Shown one piece after another: positions 1-11,397 of a stretch of DNA of 64,000 nucleotides. The DNA lies in NCBI RefSeq assembly GCF_048544455.1, contig NC_133529.1:57448271-57512270 (forward strand). The letters run 5' to 3'. Position 1 is the stretch's first letter. Each line of letters opens with the position of its first letter. The position numbers and the translations under genes are program-made. This stretch comes from Silene latifolia (Eukaryota > Streptophyta > Magnoliopsida > Caryophyllales > Caryophyllaceae). The notes beneath the pieces were generated by a model, which was not told the origin of the DNA, did no database searches, and saw only the letters and a program-made list of their open reading frames with translations.

Positions 1-2
1 AA

Positions 3-1160
3 GTCTTCGTTGAACAACCCCCTGGTTTTAAGAACATCAAATTTGAGGATCACGTGTTCAAATTGGATAAAGCCCTATATGGATTAAAACAAGCACCTAG
101 GGCTTGGTACGATCGACTATCTAAGTTTCTACTTGACAGTGGATTCAGTAGAGGATCCGTCGACAAAACCCTATTTCTAAAAACTAAGGATTCTGACCTT
201 TTGGTTGTTCAAATATACGTCGATGATATCATCTTTGGATCGACCAACCGAAGCTTGTGCAAATACTTTTCTGAGTTGATGACTTCCGAGTTCGAGATGA
301 GTATGATGGGAGAATTAAAATTCATTTTAGGACTGCAAATACAACAAACCGATGAAGGCATTAAGATCTATCAACAGAAATATATCAAAGAGTTGATTCG
401 GAAATTTGGAATGGAAAATTCGCATGCTATGGCTACTCCAATGGTCGAGAACAAGAAATTGACATTGGATGAAAACGGTAAATCAGTTGATGAAACTACT
501 TACCGTGGGATGATTGGGTCACTGTTATATTTGACCCCAAGTAGACCCGATATTATGTTTAGTGTATGCGTTTGTGGGAGATATCAATCATCTCCCAAAG
601 AATCGCATATGACGGCCGTAAAACGAATTTTACGTTACTTGATTGGAACGGCCAACTTATACCTATGGTACACAATGGAGTGCAATTTTGATCTTGTCGG
701 TTATTCTGATGCCGACTACGCAGGATGTTCTCTAGACAGAAAAAGCACGTCGGGTGTCGCCACTTTTGTCGGACTGTGTATCATCACGTGGGGTTCGAAG
801 AAACAAAATTCGGTTGCTCTCTCAACTGCTGAAGCCGAATATATTGCCGCAGGACTGGTATTTACTCCTCTTTTATGGCTTAAGCAACAATTACGTGATT
901 ATGGTGTTGACGTAGGATGCATTTTTATTTTATGTGATAATACTAGTGCGATAATAATTTCCAAAAACCCCGCACAACATTCACGCACCAAACATATTGA
1001 AATAAGACACCATTTTATACGAGACCATGTTGAGAAGGGGAATATAAAACTTGAATTTTGTAGTACTGAAAAACAATAGGCAGACATTTTGACAAAATCA
1101 TTAGCTAGAGAACGATTTGAGACTTTACGGTTGGAAATTGGTTTAATTAGTGGTACCTAA
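3..1160 (+). pseudogene. SIRE-type Ty1/copia pol, C-terminal RT and RNase H, 5' cut by window edge
   Basis: This is the end of a Ty1/copia polyprotein whose reading frame is already open at base 3. The RT core is visible as ALYGLKQAPRAWYDRL and the catalytic YVDD at 216-227, followed by FILGLQIQQ. The RNase H part shows DADYAGCSLDRKSTSG near 700-750 and LSTAEAEYIAA near 825-850. Reverse transcriptase copies the element RNA and RNase H removes it, in cytoplasmic virus-like particles. A TAG at 1077-1079 interrupts the frame just before the conserved ADILTKSLA tail, which stays open to the TAA at 1158-1160. The break is therefore one nonsense change. The wording of the RT and the env-like ORF downstream place it in the SIRE/Maximus lineage. 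Protease, integrase and gag lie outside the window. Confidence 0.9.
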
Positions 1161-1677
1161 GCTTCTATATTTGTTCAACCTTCTTATGACTGACTAGTTA
1201 AGTTAAAGTTGTATGACTGTGTCCGTATATTGCGTTGCATGAATAATTTCGTTTATAGAAATATTTTTATCATAAGATTCTATTTGCTATTTAGAATTTA
1301 ATTGATATACAAACTTATTCTTTATCACAATAAACAAAACACACCATATTTTTATCTTTCCAAATCATAAAAATCTTCCAAATAGCTCTCATATACACGG
1401 CTCATACTTCCTACATAAAATCAATTTCCTAATTCTAGTCTTATCACCATAAATTCCTATACTTATCACAATACCTATTCCTAATTAAAGACACTTTTCA
1501 TAATTGACCTCCACTTGTTAACCCTAGCCTACACCTATATCTACCCCTTGCGTGTTAACCGTCCACCCAAACCCCACTTGCATACCTTTCTTTCTTACAT
1601 ATTTTTACCATCATCACAATTCATCTCCTTTGCTCAAACCATCACCATCACCTCCTTTTTCAACAATCACCATCATC

Positions 1678-3159
1678 ATGAATCCATCTCATGCAAAAAA
1701 TACCCGATCCTCAACCCGTCACCACCAAAACCGCCCCTTTCCTAACCAAACATCACCTCTACCGCCACATGATCCTCATTCCATTAATTGTCCTTCACCA
1801 CAACCAAACCAAAACTCGCCCCTGTTTCGTAGTCGGGACGAATCGGTGTCCGAAGGCAAAAGACGTCGTCTTTTCAAGGGTAAAAATAAAGTAGTTGTTG
1901 GTGATAGTAAAGCTGTGGAGGAACCCGAAGTAATAGTTCGGAATGGTGTTGCTCGTACCTTGCTTAGGGATGCTTCAAAAGCCGCGACCAAGGAAGGGTT
2001 AAATCGTGTCCGGCTTACTCATGATGAAAGCATCCTAGTTAATCGAGTTTTGAGGTATTCCATTCATGGTGGTAGGTACTATCCGAAATCTTGGTTGGTT
2101 AGTGTTCCCGCTCTTGCTTTCTTTGTTAATTTTCTTGATTTTCAAGGGTGGAGTCACATTAGTCAGTTTTCGGGTCCTGTTTACCCAGTTGAGGTGGTTC
2201 AATTCTTTGCCAGTGTCTCAATTAAGAAAGGAGTCTTGCATGAGGTTGTTAATGGCGTGGATGTGACGGTCTCTGTTTCGGATTTTTGCTCTGCTTTTTC
2301 GGTTCCCGATGAAGGAATCAAATTAAATCCGAGTCTTGAGTGGTCTAATGTTGTGAGTGAAAAGGAGTTGTTAGTCAAGAGGTATTTTGAGGAGATGACG
2401 GAGGGAGGTAATATCGTGGTTCGTCCTCTCTCGGCAAAAATTAAGTTCCTCTTGAACTTTTTGTGGAACACAGTGGTGCCGAGGAGAGGATGCCGTGATA
2501 AGTTGTCGAGTTATGAAGCTATAATGGTTTATTCTTGGTTGGAAGGTCAGAAGGTGAATTTGGGTAGTGTTGTTTTGCACCGTATAATTCAGACGAGTCT
2601 TACGGTAACTAAGGAGATGTTGAGCACCACAATCGATTTGCCATATGGTATGTGGATATCTCGTTTGTTGGAAATAAAACGAGTGGTGGGGCCTGACAGT
2701 TACGGTGTTAGTGCTCGGGATTGTATGTGTGACAAGTTGATCAAGCTAATGGGTCTTGTTGTTGATGGACTCGAGTTGCTTCTTGCAAAAGATGATGAGA
2801 AAGCCCCGGTGGATTCGGGTTTGGGAGCTGTCGAGTCAAAGTTGGAGGGGTTTATGAGTGGTTTAATGGAGAAATTCGAGGAGCATTCGAATAATTTGGC
2901 TACGGTGTTGTCACGGGTTGGACCATCTCGGTCTTTAGAATCGGGCTTGGATGCTACTCGGGTGTACTCTTGGATGGAGGAAGTGGACAAGAGGTTAGCG
3001 AGTTTTGAGAGGGAGTTGAAGACAATTCGTGGGGAAGTTTTCCCACACGGTGATCGTCTCACTTTCCTTACGAGTCAGGGTGGAGCTTTGGTGATGCACG
3101 GGAAAGCAATGCGGGTGATCAAGCTCTCACGTTGGAGGCCACAAAGGCTCTTTCTTTGA
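1678..3159 (+). CDS. SIRE env-like / putative plant transposon protein ORF
   Basis: An ORF of 493 codons follows pol, where SIRE elements carry an extra env-like ORF. I chose the ATG at 1678 because the frame upstream has only a GTG. The N-terminus is Pro/Asn/His-rich and basic. A central domain (about residues 100-330) has the LTHDESILVNRVLRYSIHGG and FLDFQGWSHI style of retroelement-linked plant transposon-protein domains. The last 120 residues look like a coiled coil (ESKLEGFMSGLMEKFEE). No clear signal peptide or membrane segment is visible, so an envelope role is unproven. The stop at 3157-3159 may be secondary: another frame from about 3108 continues a helical sequence to the TAG at 3198-3200, which suggests a small indel near 3100. 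Function in the element is unknown. Confidence 0.7.
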   Translation: MNPSHAKNTRSSTRHHQNRPFPNQTSPLPPHDPHSINCPSPQPNQNSPLFRSRDESVSEGKRRRLFKGKNKVVVGDSKAVEEPEVIVRNGVARTLLRDASKAATKEGLNRVRLTHDESILVNRVLRYSIHGGRYYPKSWLVSVPALAFFVNFLDFQGWSHISQFSGPVYPVEVVQFFASVSIKKGVLHEVVNGVDVTVSVSDFCSAFSVPDEGIKLNPSLEWSNVVSEKELLVKRYFEEMTEGGNIVVRPLSAKIKFLLNFLWNTVVPRRGCRDKLSSYEAIMVYSWLEGQKVNLGSVVLHRIIQTSLTVTKEMLSTTIDLPYGMWISRLLEIKRVVGPDSYGVSARDCMCDKLIKLMGLVVDGLELLLAKDDEKAPVDSGLGAVESKLEGFMSGLMEKFEEHSNNLATVLSRVGPSRSLESGLDATRVYSWMEEVDKRLASFERELKTIRGEVFPHGDRLTFLTSQGGALVMHGKAMRVIKLSRWRPQRLFL

Positions 3160-3821
3160 AAGTGCTTAATTTTGAAAGGAGCATTGGTACTCTTTCGTAG
3201 CTGGTTCGGAGCTCGTTTGACCGTCTGGATGCTTTGGAGCACCGCACTAGACCCGACTACGTGAACCCGTATAAGACCCGTAACATTTGATTTCCTCTCG
3301 TCCTACCCTATCTAGCCTTACCTTAATTAGCTTTCTTTTTATTTCTTTTCTTGGTGTGTTAAACAAACTTCTTATTCGGCCCATTTTGGCAATGCACTTG
3401 TGGTTATGGCCCAAGTGTTTCATTAGACATGTGTTCATTCGGCCCACTTTGGCTTTAAACATATTTAATTCTTAGTTTGTATGCTAATTATCTTTTGGAT
3501 GCTTATAGTTTTTGCGTGTTATTAATATTTCCTATGATGTTTTATCTCTAGTCTCGTCTTATATTATTCTAGTAATTTTTTATTTGTTCTTAGCTTTTCG
3601 ATGATGTCAAGAGGGGGAAAGAACGTCTATAGTAAGCATCTACCTAAGCTTGCTCCTTGTCAAGACCAATTGTCTCTTAAAGTCCTTAAAGTTTCGGTTT
3701 TTGAAAAATTGTCTTGATCTTGCGTTAATCTTTATTATCAAGATAACGGTATTATATTGAGGGGGAACTTTTCACTTAGTCACGAATTTAGGAGACTTGC
3801 CATCATCAAAAAGGGGGAATT
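3160..3821 (+). other. SIRE 3' untranslated region with repeated polypurine tracts
   Basis: No ORF of note lies here. Three G-rich purine tracts occur: GAGGGGGAAAG near 3610, GAGGGGGAAC near 3759 and AAAAAGGGGGAAT ending at 3820, the last directly before the LTR. Repeated tracts are typical of SIRE elements. The last one is the likely plus-strand primer. The phrase GATGATGTCAAG occurs just before the first tract and again inside the LTR near 3855. Confidence 0.7.
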
Positions 3822-5400
3822 TGTTGAACCATATAGTTTATATATTTATGTTTTGATGATGTCAAGGTGTTTTACATTCTATATACTTGTTGCGTGTAAT
3901 CGTTTGTTAAGTATTTTAGAACTAACCTATTACGAGCAACAAAGAAGATTGTGACAATTGCGTGAGAAGTTCAAGCCTTCGTTCAAGATCAAACAATTCA
4001 AGATTCATTCAAGAACTATGTGAAGACGAAGTTCGTCTAAAGATTAATCAAGCTTGGATGATGACGTAGCCTATACTCGAAGATCTCCTTGAAGATTAGA
4101 ATAGTATAGGTGATTATCTCGTAATGGTAATCAAGAATGAGTTTCTTGATTTAGTAAAGTTATAGCTTTGCAGCTATAACATTTCTAGTAAAAGAGCTCA
4201 ATGTTATAGCTCTTCTACTATAACATTGAAATGCTGAGTTTTTATACACGACTTAAATGTTTCGAAAAATTGTTTTATAATTGTTTAAAGTTTGTTTTAA
4301 ATGTTTTAATGAAAGTATTTATATAATAAAGCCCGGTTTAGTGAGGAGTCCGGTTTTATAGTAAACGTTAATTGGTAGTTGTGATGGATCAACTTATGAG
4401 TTGGACTTTACTACTAATTAGGGTTTCTATATAGCCTCTCTTAAAACCTAAATTCTAATTATATGTTAAGACTAGGGTTTTCACGATTCACGAGCTTATG
4501 GGCCGTGATATCTCGTGTTGCCTAGGAGATATTAGGTAAAGATTTTATTCTATAATAATATCTTTACATATCTTATATAATATATTTATTTATGATTAAA
4601 GATATTCTTGTTTTAGGAAATCTTATCATAATCTTAGAATTTATAGTAAAGATAATATTTGGAAAGATTATATTCTATCTTTTAGAATATTCTTTATTAT
4701 CTTTTATAGCTTTTAGGAAAGAGATAATAAGAAGATATAATTTGTCTTTATATCTTAATATTTCGGCTATTGGGGTTTGACAAAACCGTGTAGCTTACTC
4801 TTTCTGCTCCTATAAATACTTTGCTATTTACGACATCTAAAGTAGAGACCTTAAGCATAAAAATTGATTTTAATTTTTACAAAGCAAACAGTGTGTTTTA
4901 AACAGAAAAACCGATTTGCTATTTTGAAAGGTCGTGTGTCATAAAACTCGCATACTCGTTCTTCATTTATCGTTATAAGATAATAGTGCTTAGTTGAATT
5001 CTTAACTTGTTCATTAACGTGAACCTCTGTTAGAATCATTAGTGCTTTCTTACTAGCGTAAGTTAGTCACTCGAGTATTTAACGGTACTCATTGAGTTAC
5101 AGCTAGAGTTAGTTGTACGAGTTGGGTTAGTAAATTTGTAATCCGTAGAAAGGTACTAAATTTATTAATCGAGAATAGTGGACGTAGGTTTCGACTTGTG
5201 AAACTGAACCACTTCAAAAATCCGTGCGTCTCTTCTTCTTTCGTTTGTTTCGTTCATTACGTTCATCTTCATTAGTTGATTAGTTAAAGTTTAATCAATA
5301 AAATTTAAATAATCAATTACATTAACATAATCGAAAAAGCTTTCAAAAAGTTTTAAATCCTCAATTCACCCCCCCCCCCCCTCTTGAGTATTTTGGATCA
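3822..5400 (+). mobile_element. SIRE-type copia 3' LTR
   Basis: The LTR starts TGTTGAACC right after the last polypurine tract. Its end is placed at ...TTTTGGATCA after a C-run (about 5379-5391), so it is about 1.58 kb. The matching 5' LTR lies off the window, so the right boundary is inferred from the TG...CA rule and from the change into unrelated LTR sequence after 5401. Two inverted repeats near 4159-4180 and 4200-4227 lie in U3, and a TATA box is at 4811. Confidence 0.65.
4811..4817 (+). promoter_or_regulatory. TATA box of the SIRE LTR
   Basis: TATAAAT within CTCCTATAAATACT. It lies about 990 bp into the LTR, which fits a U3/R boundary shortly downstream. Confidence 0.55.
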
Positions 5401-5401
5401 A

Positions 5402-5828
5402 TAGACTCTTCACTTTTAATTCACGTCTGAAAGAGCGTCTTGGTCGATCGACCAAGCAAGGAAGTCGATCGACTGCTCTTCGCTGAACAGTGGCTACTGG
5501 AACTCGTGGGTTGGTCGATCGACTATGGGCAGCGGTCGATCGACTGAAGTAGCTGATATTTGACTTCTAACTTCTCGTGGATTTGTCTTTCGGGCCTCGA
5601 AATACGCACCAAGCTCGTTCCTTGAGCAAATACTTCACGTAAAATGAAATGCAAGATACTCGGGGACGGATTTGGCTCAATATCTACTCATTTCCGCATA
5701 AATCTGCAATATTACATAAAAATAAGAAAGTAGACGAAATGGGGCAAATAGTAGCCCTAAACCACATAAATGAGCTCTTAAATGCGTGCAAAATAGGGTG
5801 TAAAACATCATATAATTGACACGCATCA
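5402..5828 (-). mobile_element. LTR fragment related to the TCGATCGA (T) family
   Basis: Read on the minus strand it starts TGATGCGTG at 5828 and resembles the T-family LTR start at 49440 (TGATACGTG, then GCACG-AT, later CCCC and TATTTGCAG-like blocks). It is cut at 5401 by the SIRE LTR. It abuts six bases past an Athila primer site, so it appears to have inserted just inside an Athila internal region. It carries TCGATCGA palindromes at 5444, 5465, 5515 and 5536. Confidence 0.5.
5444..5543. repeat. TCGATCGA paired palindrome array (4 sites)
   Basis: TCGATCGA starts at 5444, 5465, 5515 and 5536: two pairs, each 21 bp apart, with pairs offset by 71 bp. The flanks extend the palindromes (GGTCGATCGACC, AGTCGATCGACT). 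The sequence between sites is unrelated. Confidence 0.85.
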
Positions 5829-5832
5829 ACCG

Positions 5833-5850
5833 TCCCCGGCAACGGCGCCA
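5833..5850 (-). other. Athila primer-binding site (tRNA-Asp) beyond the 3' LTR
   Basis: On the minus strand this reads TGGCGCCGTTGCCGGGGA, complementary to the 3' end of plant tRNA-Asp, the usual Athila primer. It follows the LTR at 5855-7550 although that LTR is also preceded by a polypurine tract, so one LTR serves as both a 3' and a 5' LTR. Confidence 0.85.
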
Positions 5851-6946
5851 TTTTTGTCGTGATCCCTTATGAGGGGTTTAGTTTTAAGTACTTGTCGTTA
5901 GGAGCACCTAGACCAAAACACAATTTATAACTTCACAAACAACTCTACAATTAGTAAAGAGGCAAGTAAAGGTCGGATCCCAAGGGACGGGAATTGAGAT
6001 GAGATTTTCTATTGCAACTAGTGGTGTCTAAGGGTGTCACAATTGGGGTTTGAAGTAGAAGATCACTAAACTAAATAGCAATGAAAGTAAAAAAGCAAGA
6101 TGAATTAAAAAGAATGTAAACAATTGGTAAAAAGCACTAGGGTGTCATGGGGTCATAGGGATTCATGGGAATTGATCATACAAACATATTCTCAAATTAT
6201 AAGCAAGCAATTATTGTTGTGCTGGATCGAGTTGGTTTATGTCTTACAATCCTAGGAAAGTTTGGGTCCCGGAGCCGAATCGATTAGATTGTACAACACC
6301 TACAAGTCGACTTAATCTTCCCTACTCAACTATATGCATGGTCTAATGAGACTCGAGTTGGTTTATGTCTTACAAGTCTCATTGAAAAGATAGGTGATGG
6401 GTAAAAAATGCAAGGATTCATAGGCTCGCATTTCATCAAACATAACATGTGCATAAGTTGAGATCACAACAAGCAAGCAAATAAACTATGAAAGCATATT
6501 AATTTAAGCATGAATAATTCCCCATGTTGGTTTCCCCTAATTGCCCATTAACCCTAGCTAAGGAAACTACTCACTCATTATCATGTTGAACATGCTAGCA
6601 AGATTGTCAATCATACCAACAAAGTGAAACATGATGAATAAATGAAAGTGATTAACAATAATTAAAAAGGAATTAAGAGAATTATACCTACTAATGATTC
6701 CAATAATAAAGCAAAGAATAAAATAAGTACTTGATGCTTGATTGGAAGGTTGTCAATCTCCCAATAATAACCCAAATAATCTTCAATTACCCAAAATAAA
6801 GGATGAATAAGAGAGAGATTAAGGAAATAAAACTTGTATTAAAACTTGATTAAATGTTGATTACAAGATTAAAGAGAGATTTGATTGATATTAACTACAC
6901 TAAAGATTGCTAAGAAGAACATGATCTTCTAATTAGACTAATGGGG

Positions 6947-6954
6947 TATTTATA
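6947..6954 (-). promoter_or_regulatory. TATA box of host 3' LTR
   Basis: TATAAATA on the minus strand in the context TATAAATACCCC, conserved in every Athila LTR of the window. It is about 165 bp downstream of the palindrome array. Confidence 0.65.
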
Positions 6955-7120
6955 GTGGGGATTAGGTACATAAATTAGGGTTTACTAAGGACTTAAATGA
7001 CGATTAAGTCCTTGAGGAATCGCCGGTCTCTAGGGAGACTCCGGTCTCATTTTCGCCGGTCTTAGAAAAAGATGCGCATCCTTCCTTGAAGCTTGTAGAA
7101 GACGAAATAAACTGTCTGGG

Positions 7121-7267
7121 AATCCGGGCGTCTTTAGCACGGGACGGGCGGATTTGGGTGCTTCTGGACGGGCGTCCAGAGGGGGAAGACGGGCGTCTTG
7201 TGGAGGTTTTGCCCGGGCGTCCAGCTGAGGAAGACGCTCGGTTTGTAGGGTCTTGGACGGGCGTCTT
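7121..7267. repeat. Phased 14-bp palindrome array in U3 (7 sites)
   Basis: Fourteen-base dyads such as AAGACGGGCGTCTT and AATCCGGGCGTCTT start at 7121, 7141, 7165, 7186, 7210, 7231 and 7254. Steps are 20, 24, 21, 24, 21 and 23 bp. The bases between dyads are not conserved. The array lies upstream of the TATA box on the element's strand. Confidence 0.85.
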
Positions 7268-7550
7268 CATGGATGCAAGGATCTTTTCTCATCATTGCCC
7301 ATCTACTATAGTATGTACAAAGGCCTTCTAATCTTGTCCCTTCTTGATGCTTGGTCATTGAATTCAATCAATTTAGCCTCATTTTGCCATAAAAATACAA
7401 GGTTTGCACTCCTTTCCTACCAAGGACACAAAACCTCAAAGAATATGCAAAACAAAGGACTAGAGACAATAAATGACCCAAATATGCACAAAAAAGCATG
7501 GGAACAAGGCTAATTCGGGGACTAAATATGCTCTAATTATGGTCACATCA

Positions 7551-9595
7551 AATATCCCCAAACCGAACCTTTGCTCGTCCCGAGTAAAGAGGTGACAAAG
7601 ACTAGGACCATTATTTAAACTAACCTAATAACATAGCCGATATGAGACAATTAGCGGGTCTCACTCTGCCCCTTCAACTCACAACAAGACAACCATGAGG
7701 TAGGATGCCTTCTTGCAAGGCAAGGTGGGTCTTGCCAAAATGGCGACACATCCAAACATTAAGCACATAAAATCAAGTAATGGATGCATCTACAAAAGAA
7801 TAGCCATTTTTCTCATCTAAGTGGCGGAAATTATCTATAAGGGAAGCAATTCAAGGGTACACACTCCTTCATAGATACAATTTCTTCAAACTACTAAGCC
7901 TAGAAGGATACCAATAAATCACCTCCAAGTTGTGTCAAGCTAGGGTACTTTTGTCCTCAATAGTTAAATGCTTTTGTCAAGAATAGACGCCTTAGGGTGT
8001 TATAAACACTGGAGGATCGCGGAATTCCCCCTCTTGCCTAGACAAGAAGAAGGGTCGTCCCCTCTCTACCATGCACAAAAATGGATACGATGGATAAAGG
8101 GATCCATGGATATTTGAGTTTCATTTGGGAATTTGCTTTGTTTTTGTTTTCCCCCCAGTTTCTTGTGGCATATAACATTTGAGAACACTTTCTTGCCATT
8201 TCTTTTGATTTTTGGCAATTCAATACTTGACAACTTTCAACTTTTCTTTGCATTTCTTTTTGAACATTTTCAAAGTCACCCCATATGTAGTGACGGTGCC
8301 TTGTATTTGAAGCTTTAGGAGTCTATTTTTTTGCTCCTCTTTTCTTTTGATGCATTTTTGCAAACTTTCTTTCACTTTTCATTTCATTGAACTCAAATTG
8401 ATTTCTTTTTGTGGCCATTCTCTTTGATGACAAAAATGTGGTAGAACATGGATGAATGATGGTTGCATGGTTTCAAGGGTCACCTTGGAATAAACGGTAG
8501 CCAAGGAGTTATCACACCACAAGGTACTCTTGACTAGGCCTTAATCCATGGGTCAAAGGATACTAGCATGACACATCCTAGGGTGTTTTACAAGTATTCT
8601 AACAAGCAATGTCTTAAGAAGAAAAAGCATCTACTAGGGCCTATATACACTTGTCAAGCTTCCCAAGTAGACGGTTTCGCAAAATTTTTCTAACATGCAA
8701 ACTATATGCCATGATGCAACTAGTATTTATACATCCTAATGCATGTGCTTTTACCAACTAATATTCCAAATAATCTAAATGCAATTCTAAATTCACATTG
8801 TTTATACCGCATCAATCAAAATAAAGCTACATAGTCATTAACATAAAGAGGAAAAAGGAGATTGAAAAGATCATACCATGCGGTCTTCAATATCCTCATG
8901 TCTCGGATGTGGCGTAGTCGATCAATGTGAACAACGATGAACAAACACAATATATACAAAACAATATACAAGACTACACTACAAAGGAAATGAACTTGTT
9001 TTTGGTTTTTCAAATTTTCAAGTTTTTATGGTTTGTCGAAATTTTTTTTGATTTTTTTTGAATTTTTGAATAAACGTTAAGTTAGAATTCCCTATCCCCA
9101 CAATAATATGAGCATTGTCCTCAATGACCAAAATGATGGGAAATTATGCAAACATGATGCATGAATTCTACACTAAATGCAAGCTATACTAATCTACACT
9201 ACATGATGCATGGGTTTTTGTTTATGACGGAGAGCGTAATTTAGATTACCTCCCGTTGCGTATGCATGTACTTCCCCAAACCGAGATAGACATTATTTCT
9301 AATGTCCTAAAGTTGGGTGAGTTCATGCACACAAGATGCAATGCATGAAACTAAATTGCCTTTTTGGATTTTCGAAAGTGGGAACAATGAAATAAGAACA
9401 CCTCAATGGGGCCGAGGTGTTAGTCCTCTATGTTTCTAGGACTCTCCAACCGTAGACAAAGTCAAATATTGTACAAGTTAATAAAACATAAACTTCTTTC
9501 ATGAAAATTGAAGATAGAGAGAAGAGATGAGGAAACTTCACTTAAGCTTGAGATGGGTGCCTCACACCCGCTCCATCTAGCTATGAAGAGATCCT
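7551..9595 (-). other. Host Athila 3' untranslated region and polypurine tract
   Basis: This is homologous, in reverse, to 19552-21405 plus 30209-30421 of the plus Athila. It contains no supported ORF. At 7740-7790 it preserves the uninterrupted form of the site where the copia element inserted in the plus Athila (reverse complement reads GTGCTTAATGTTTGGATG). An A-rich low-complexity stretch is near 9010-9070. Confidence 0.75.
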
Positions 9596-11145
9596 CTAGA
9601 GATCGCCGTCATCTCCCTCTAGATCACTATCCCATATTTCCTTGGATGCATCACTTGTATTTGGGTCCATGAACTCGTCCTCTTCACTTCCAAGCTCCAC
9701 CGTGTCCCCTCTGCAAGAATTGTTGCTCCCTTCCTCTTGTCGCCCGTTTGCCTCTTCATTTACCCTCTCCGAATTGGGGAAGAGTAAATCCATTTGTGCC
9801 CAAGAGGGAAATGCTCCCTCCTCACTAATCTTTCCCCTTTGAATCATATCGTGGTATTGAGGGTAAAGTGCATTATAATTGTCCACGGTAGCTTCGTATT
9901 GTCGGAAGTGAAAATCTTGTAGAATTCCCGTTACAAAGTCAACACGGGGAAGGATAAAGGGGTTGGGATGGTTGTACGGTTGATAAGGAAATGGGTAGGA
10001 AGGCACTTTGATTTTCTCATCTTGAGGTTGTTGCTCTTGTTGTTATTGTTGTTGTTGGGGATTTGGAGGTGGTGGTGCTTGCCTTGCTTGGGTTGGGTTT
10101 GGAGGGATGAGGTAGGATCGCATTGGTGATAAAGGTCCCCTTCTTGGTGAGATTCTTGGTAGTCCGGTCATTGGTAGGTAGAATGGATCACTTCCTTTCG
10201 TTATCCACTTGATCCTTTTATCAACCCCTTCAAGGGTTATCCAATGATGATGAATAAGAAGAAGGTCTTCATTTATCCTTGTATTTCCGGAAAGAGGAGC
10301 ATACAAATTATTCTCATTGAATTTTGGATTGAAATGCTTTGCAATTTTCATAATGAGCCCTCCATTAACAATGTGTTTCATCCCATCATCATCACCGTTC
10401 CTAAACTTTGGCCATTTTTGAGTAGCACAAGAGGCGCATTAAAATGGTACCCACCCCTTCCTTGGATATTGAGATAAGACTCCATGAACACAAGGTCAAG
10501 TTCGTTCACTATTGCCGGATCTCGGCGAGCAAGTAGAGTGCCGAAAAGGAACCGGTAAGTAAGTATCAAAATAGGATTTTGAATGTGGAAAGCTAGACAC
10601 TTTTTGATGTACATGAAATCTCGGCCGGTCATGGCCCTCCATAGGGGTGCAACACTATATCTCTTCGGTTTTGATGTCCGGGTAGGCGAGACATCGAGAC
10701 CAAGCACATGAGCAAATTCCACTAGAGTCATCATTCTTGAAACACTTTCCAACCTAAATTCTATGCATATTGTTCTATTCAAGGTTGTAATTTTCAAGAA
10801 GCTCAAAAATTCAAGCACAAGGGATCGGTAAGTTTGCTCGTGCATGTGGAAAAAGGTAGAGAGACCAAATACTTCAAAAAGAGCTTCCATTTGGTGATAG
10901 ATCACATGTTTCTTTAAAGTACTATGACATAAAAACTTAGTAGGAAGAATGTTCTTACGAAGAAGCCGGTGGAAAACGAGTCTTTGCACATCATTGACGA
11001 ATTCAACATTTGAGAAATCATCAAGTCTTGTAAGATCCACAATTTTTTCATGCTCCCTTCTTAATGTGTTGATATGGGAGGTAGAAGAGCTTCCTCTTAC
11101 CCTTGGTCTTCTCCTATCCCTAAAGGAAGATCCCTTTGGTGCCAT
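9596..11145 (-). pseudogene. Athila env-like / ORF-1-type protein, broken
   Basis: This ORF lies downstream of pol in Athila; its biochemical role is unknown. I start it at the ATG at 11145 (MAPKGSSFRDRRRPRVRG), about 160 nt after a TATA box, because the frame upstream of it runs into the promoter. A basic N-terminus is followed by the conserved domain with LEFLSFLKI, ICIEFRLESVSRMMTLVEFA and FMESYLNIQGRGG, matching the plus-strand copy at 18118. A frameshift lies near 10380 at an ATGATGATG run. A Pro-rich then Gln-rich linker contains an in-frame TAA at 10043-10045 (a CAA run). The tail, ending at 9596, has PSYPFPYQPYNHP and an acidic C-terminus (SEEDEFMD, DLEGDDGDL). No convincing transmembrane segment is visible. 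Confidence 0.75.
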
Positions 11146-11303
11146 TCTTTGATTATTGAGCTGGAATTTTTTTGATTTGTTAAAGTATAAAGATGCTCCT
11201 TGTGGATTGAATGTTGCCTTTGAAACCCTAGAAATTTGGGGCTTTTTTATTTTGTGGGGTAAAAAAGTGTTTGGGATATGCTTTGGAGTCATAAGGAGGT
11301 GGG

Positions 11304-11311
11304 TTTTTATA
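11304..11311 (-). promoter_or_regulatory. TATA box upstream of env-like ORF (internal)
   Basis: On the minus strand TATAAAAA followed by CCCACC. It lies between the palindrome array (11398-11808) and the env-like ATG at 11145. This copies the order array, TATA, CCC seen in the LTR promoter. Confidence 0.5.
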
Positions 11312-11397
11312 ATACAAATGGAAGGAAGGGTGATGTGTCACAAATTGTGTGGTGGGATGTATTAAAATTAGGAAAAATCGGGGTTGATTAACGCAGG

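Larger units (their letters stand above)
5855..7550 (-). mobile_element. Host Athila 3' LTR
   Basis: On the minus strand it begins TGATGTGACC directly after the tract GGTTTGGGGATATT (7551-7564) and ends in the block that precedes the primer site at 5833-5850. U3 holds a phased palindrome array (7121-7267) and a TATA box (6947-6954). Length is about 1.70 kb, against 1.78 kb for its partner at 45188. Confidence 0.85.

Noticed and set aside
5379..5391. C-run near the SIRE LTR end as a structural signal
   Set aside because: A homopolymer in this position is common in such LTRs, and its length is unreliable in sequence data.
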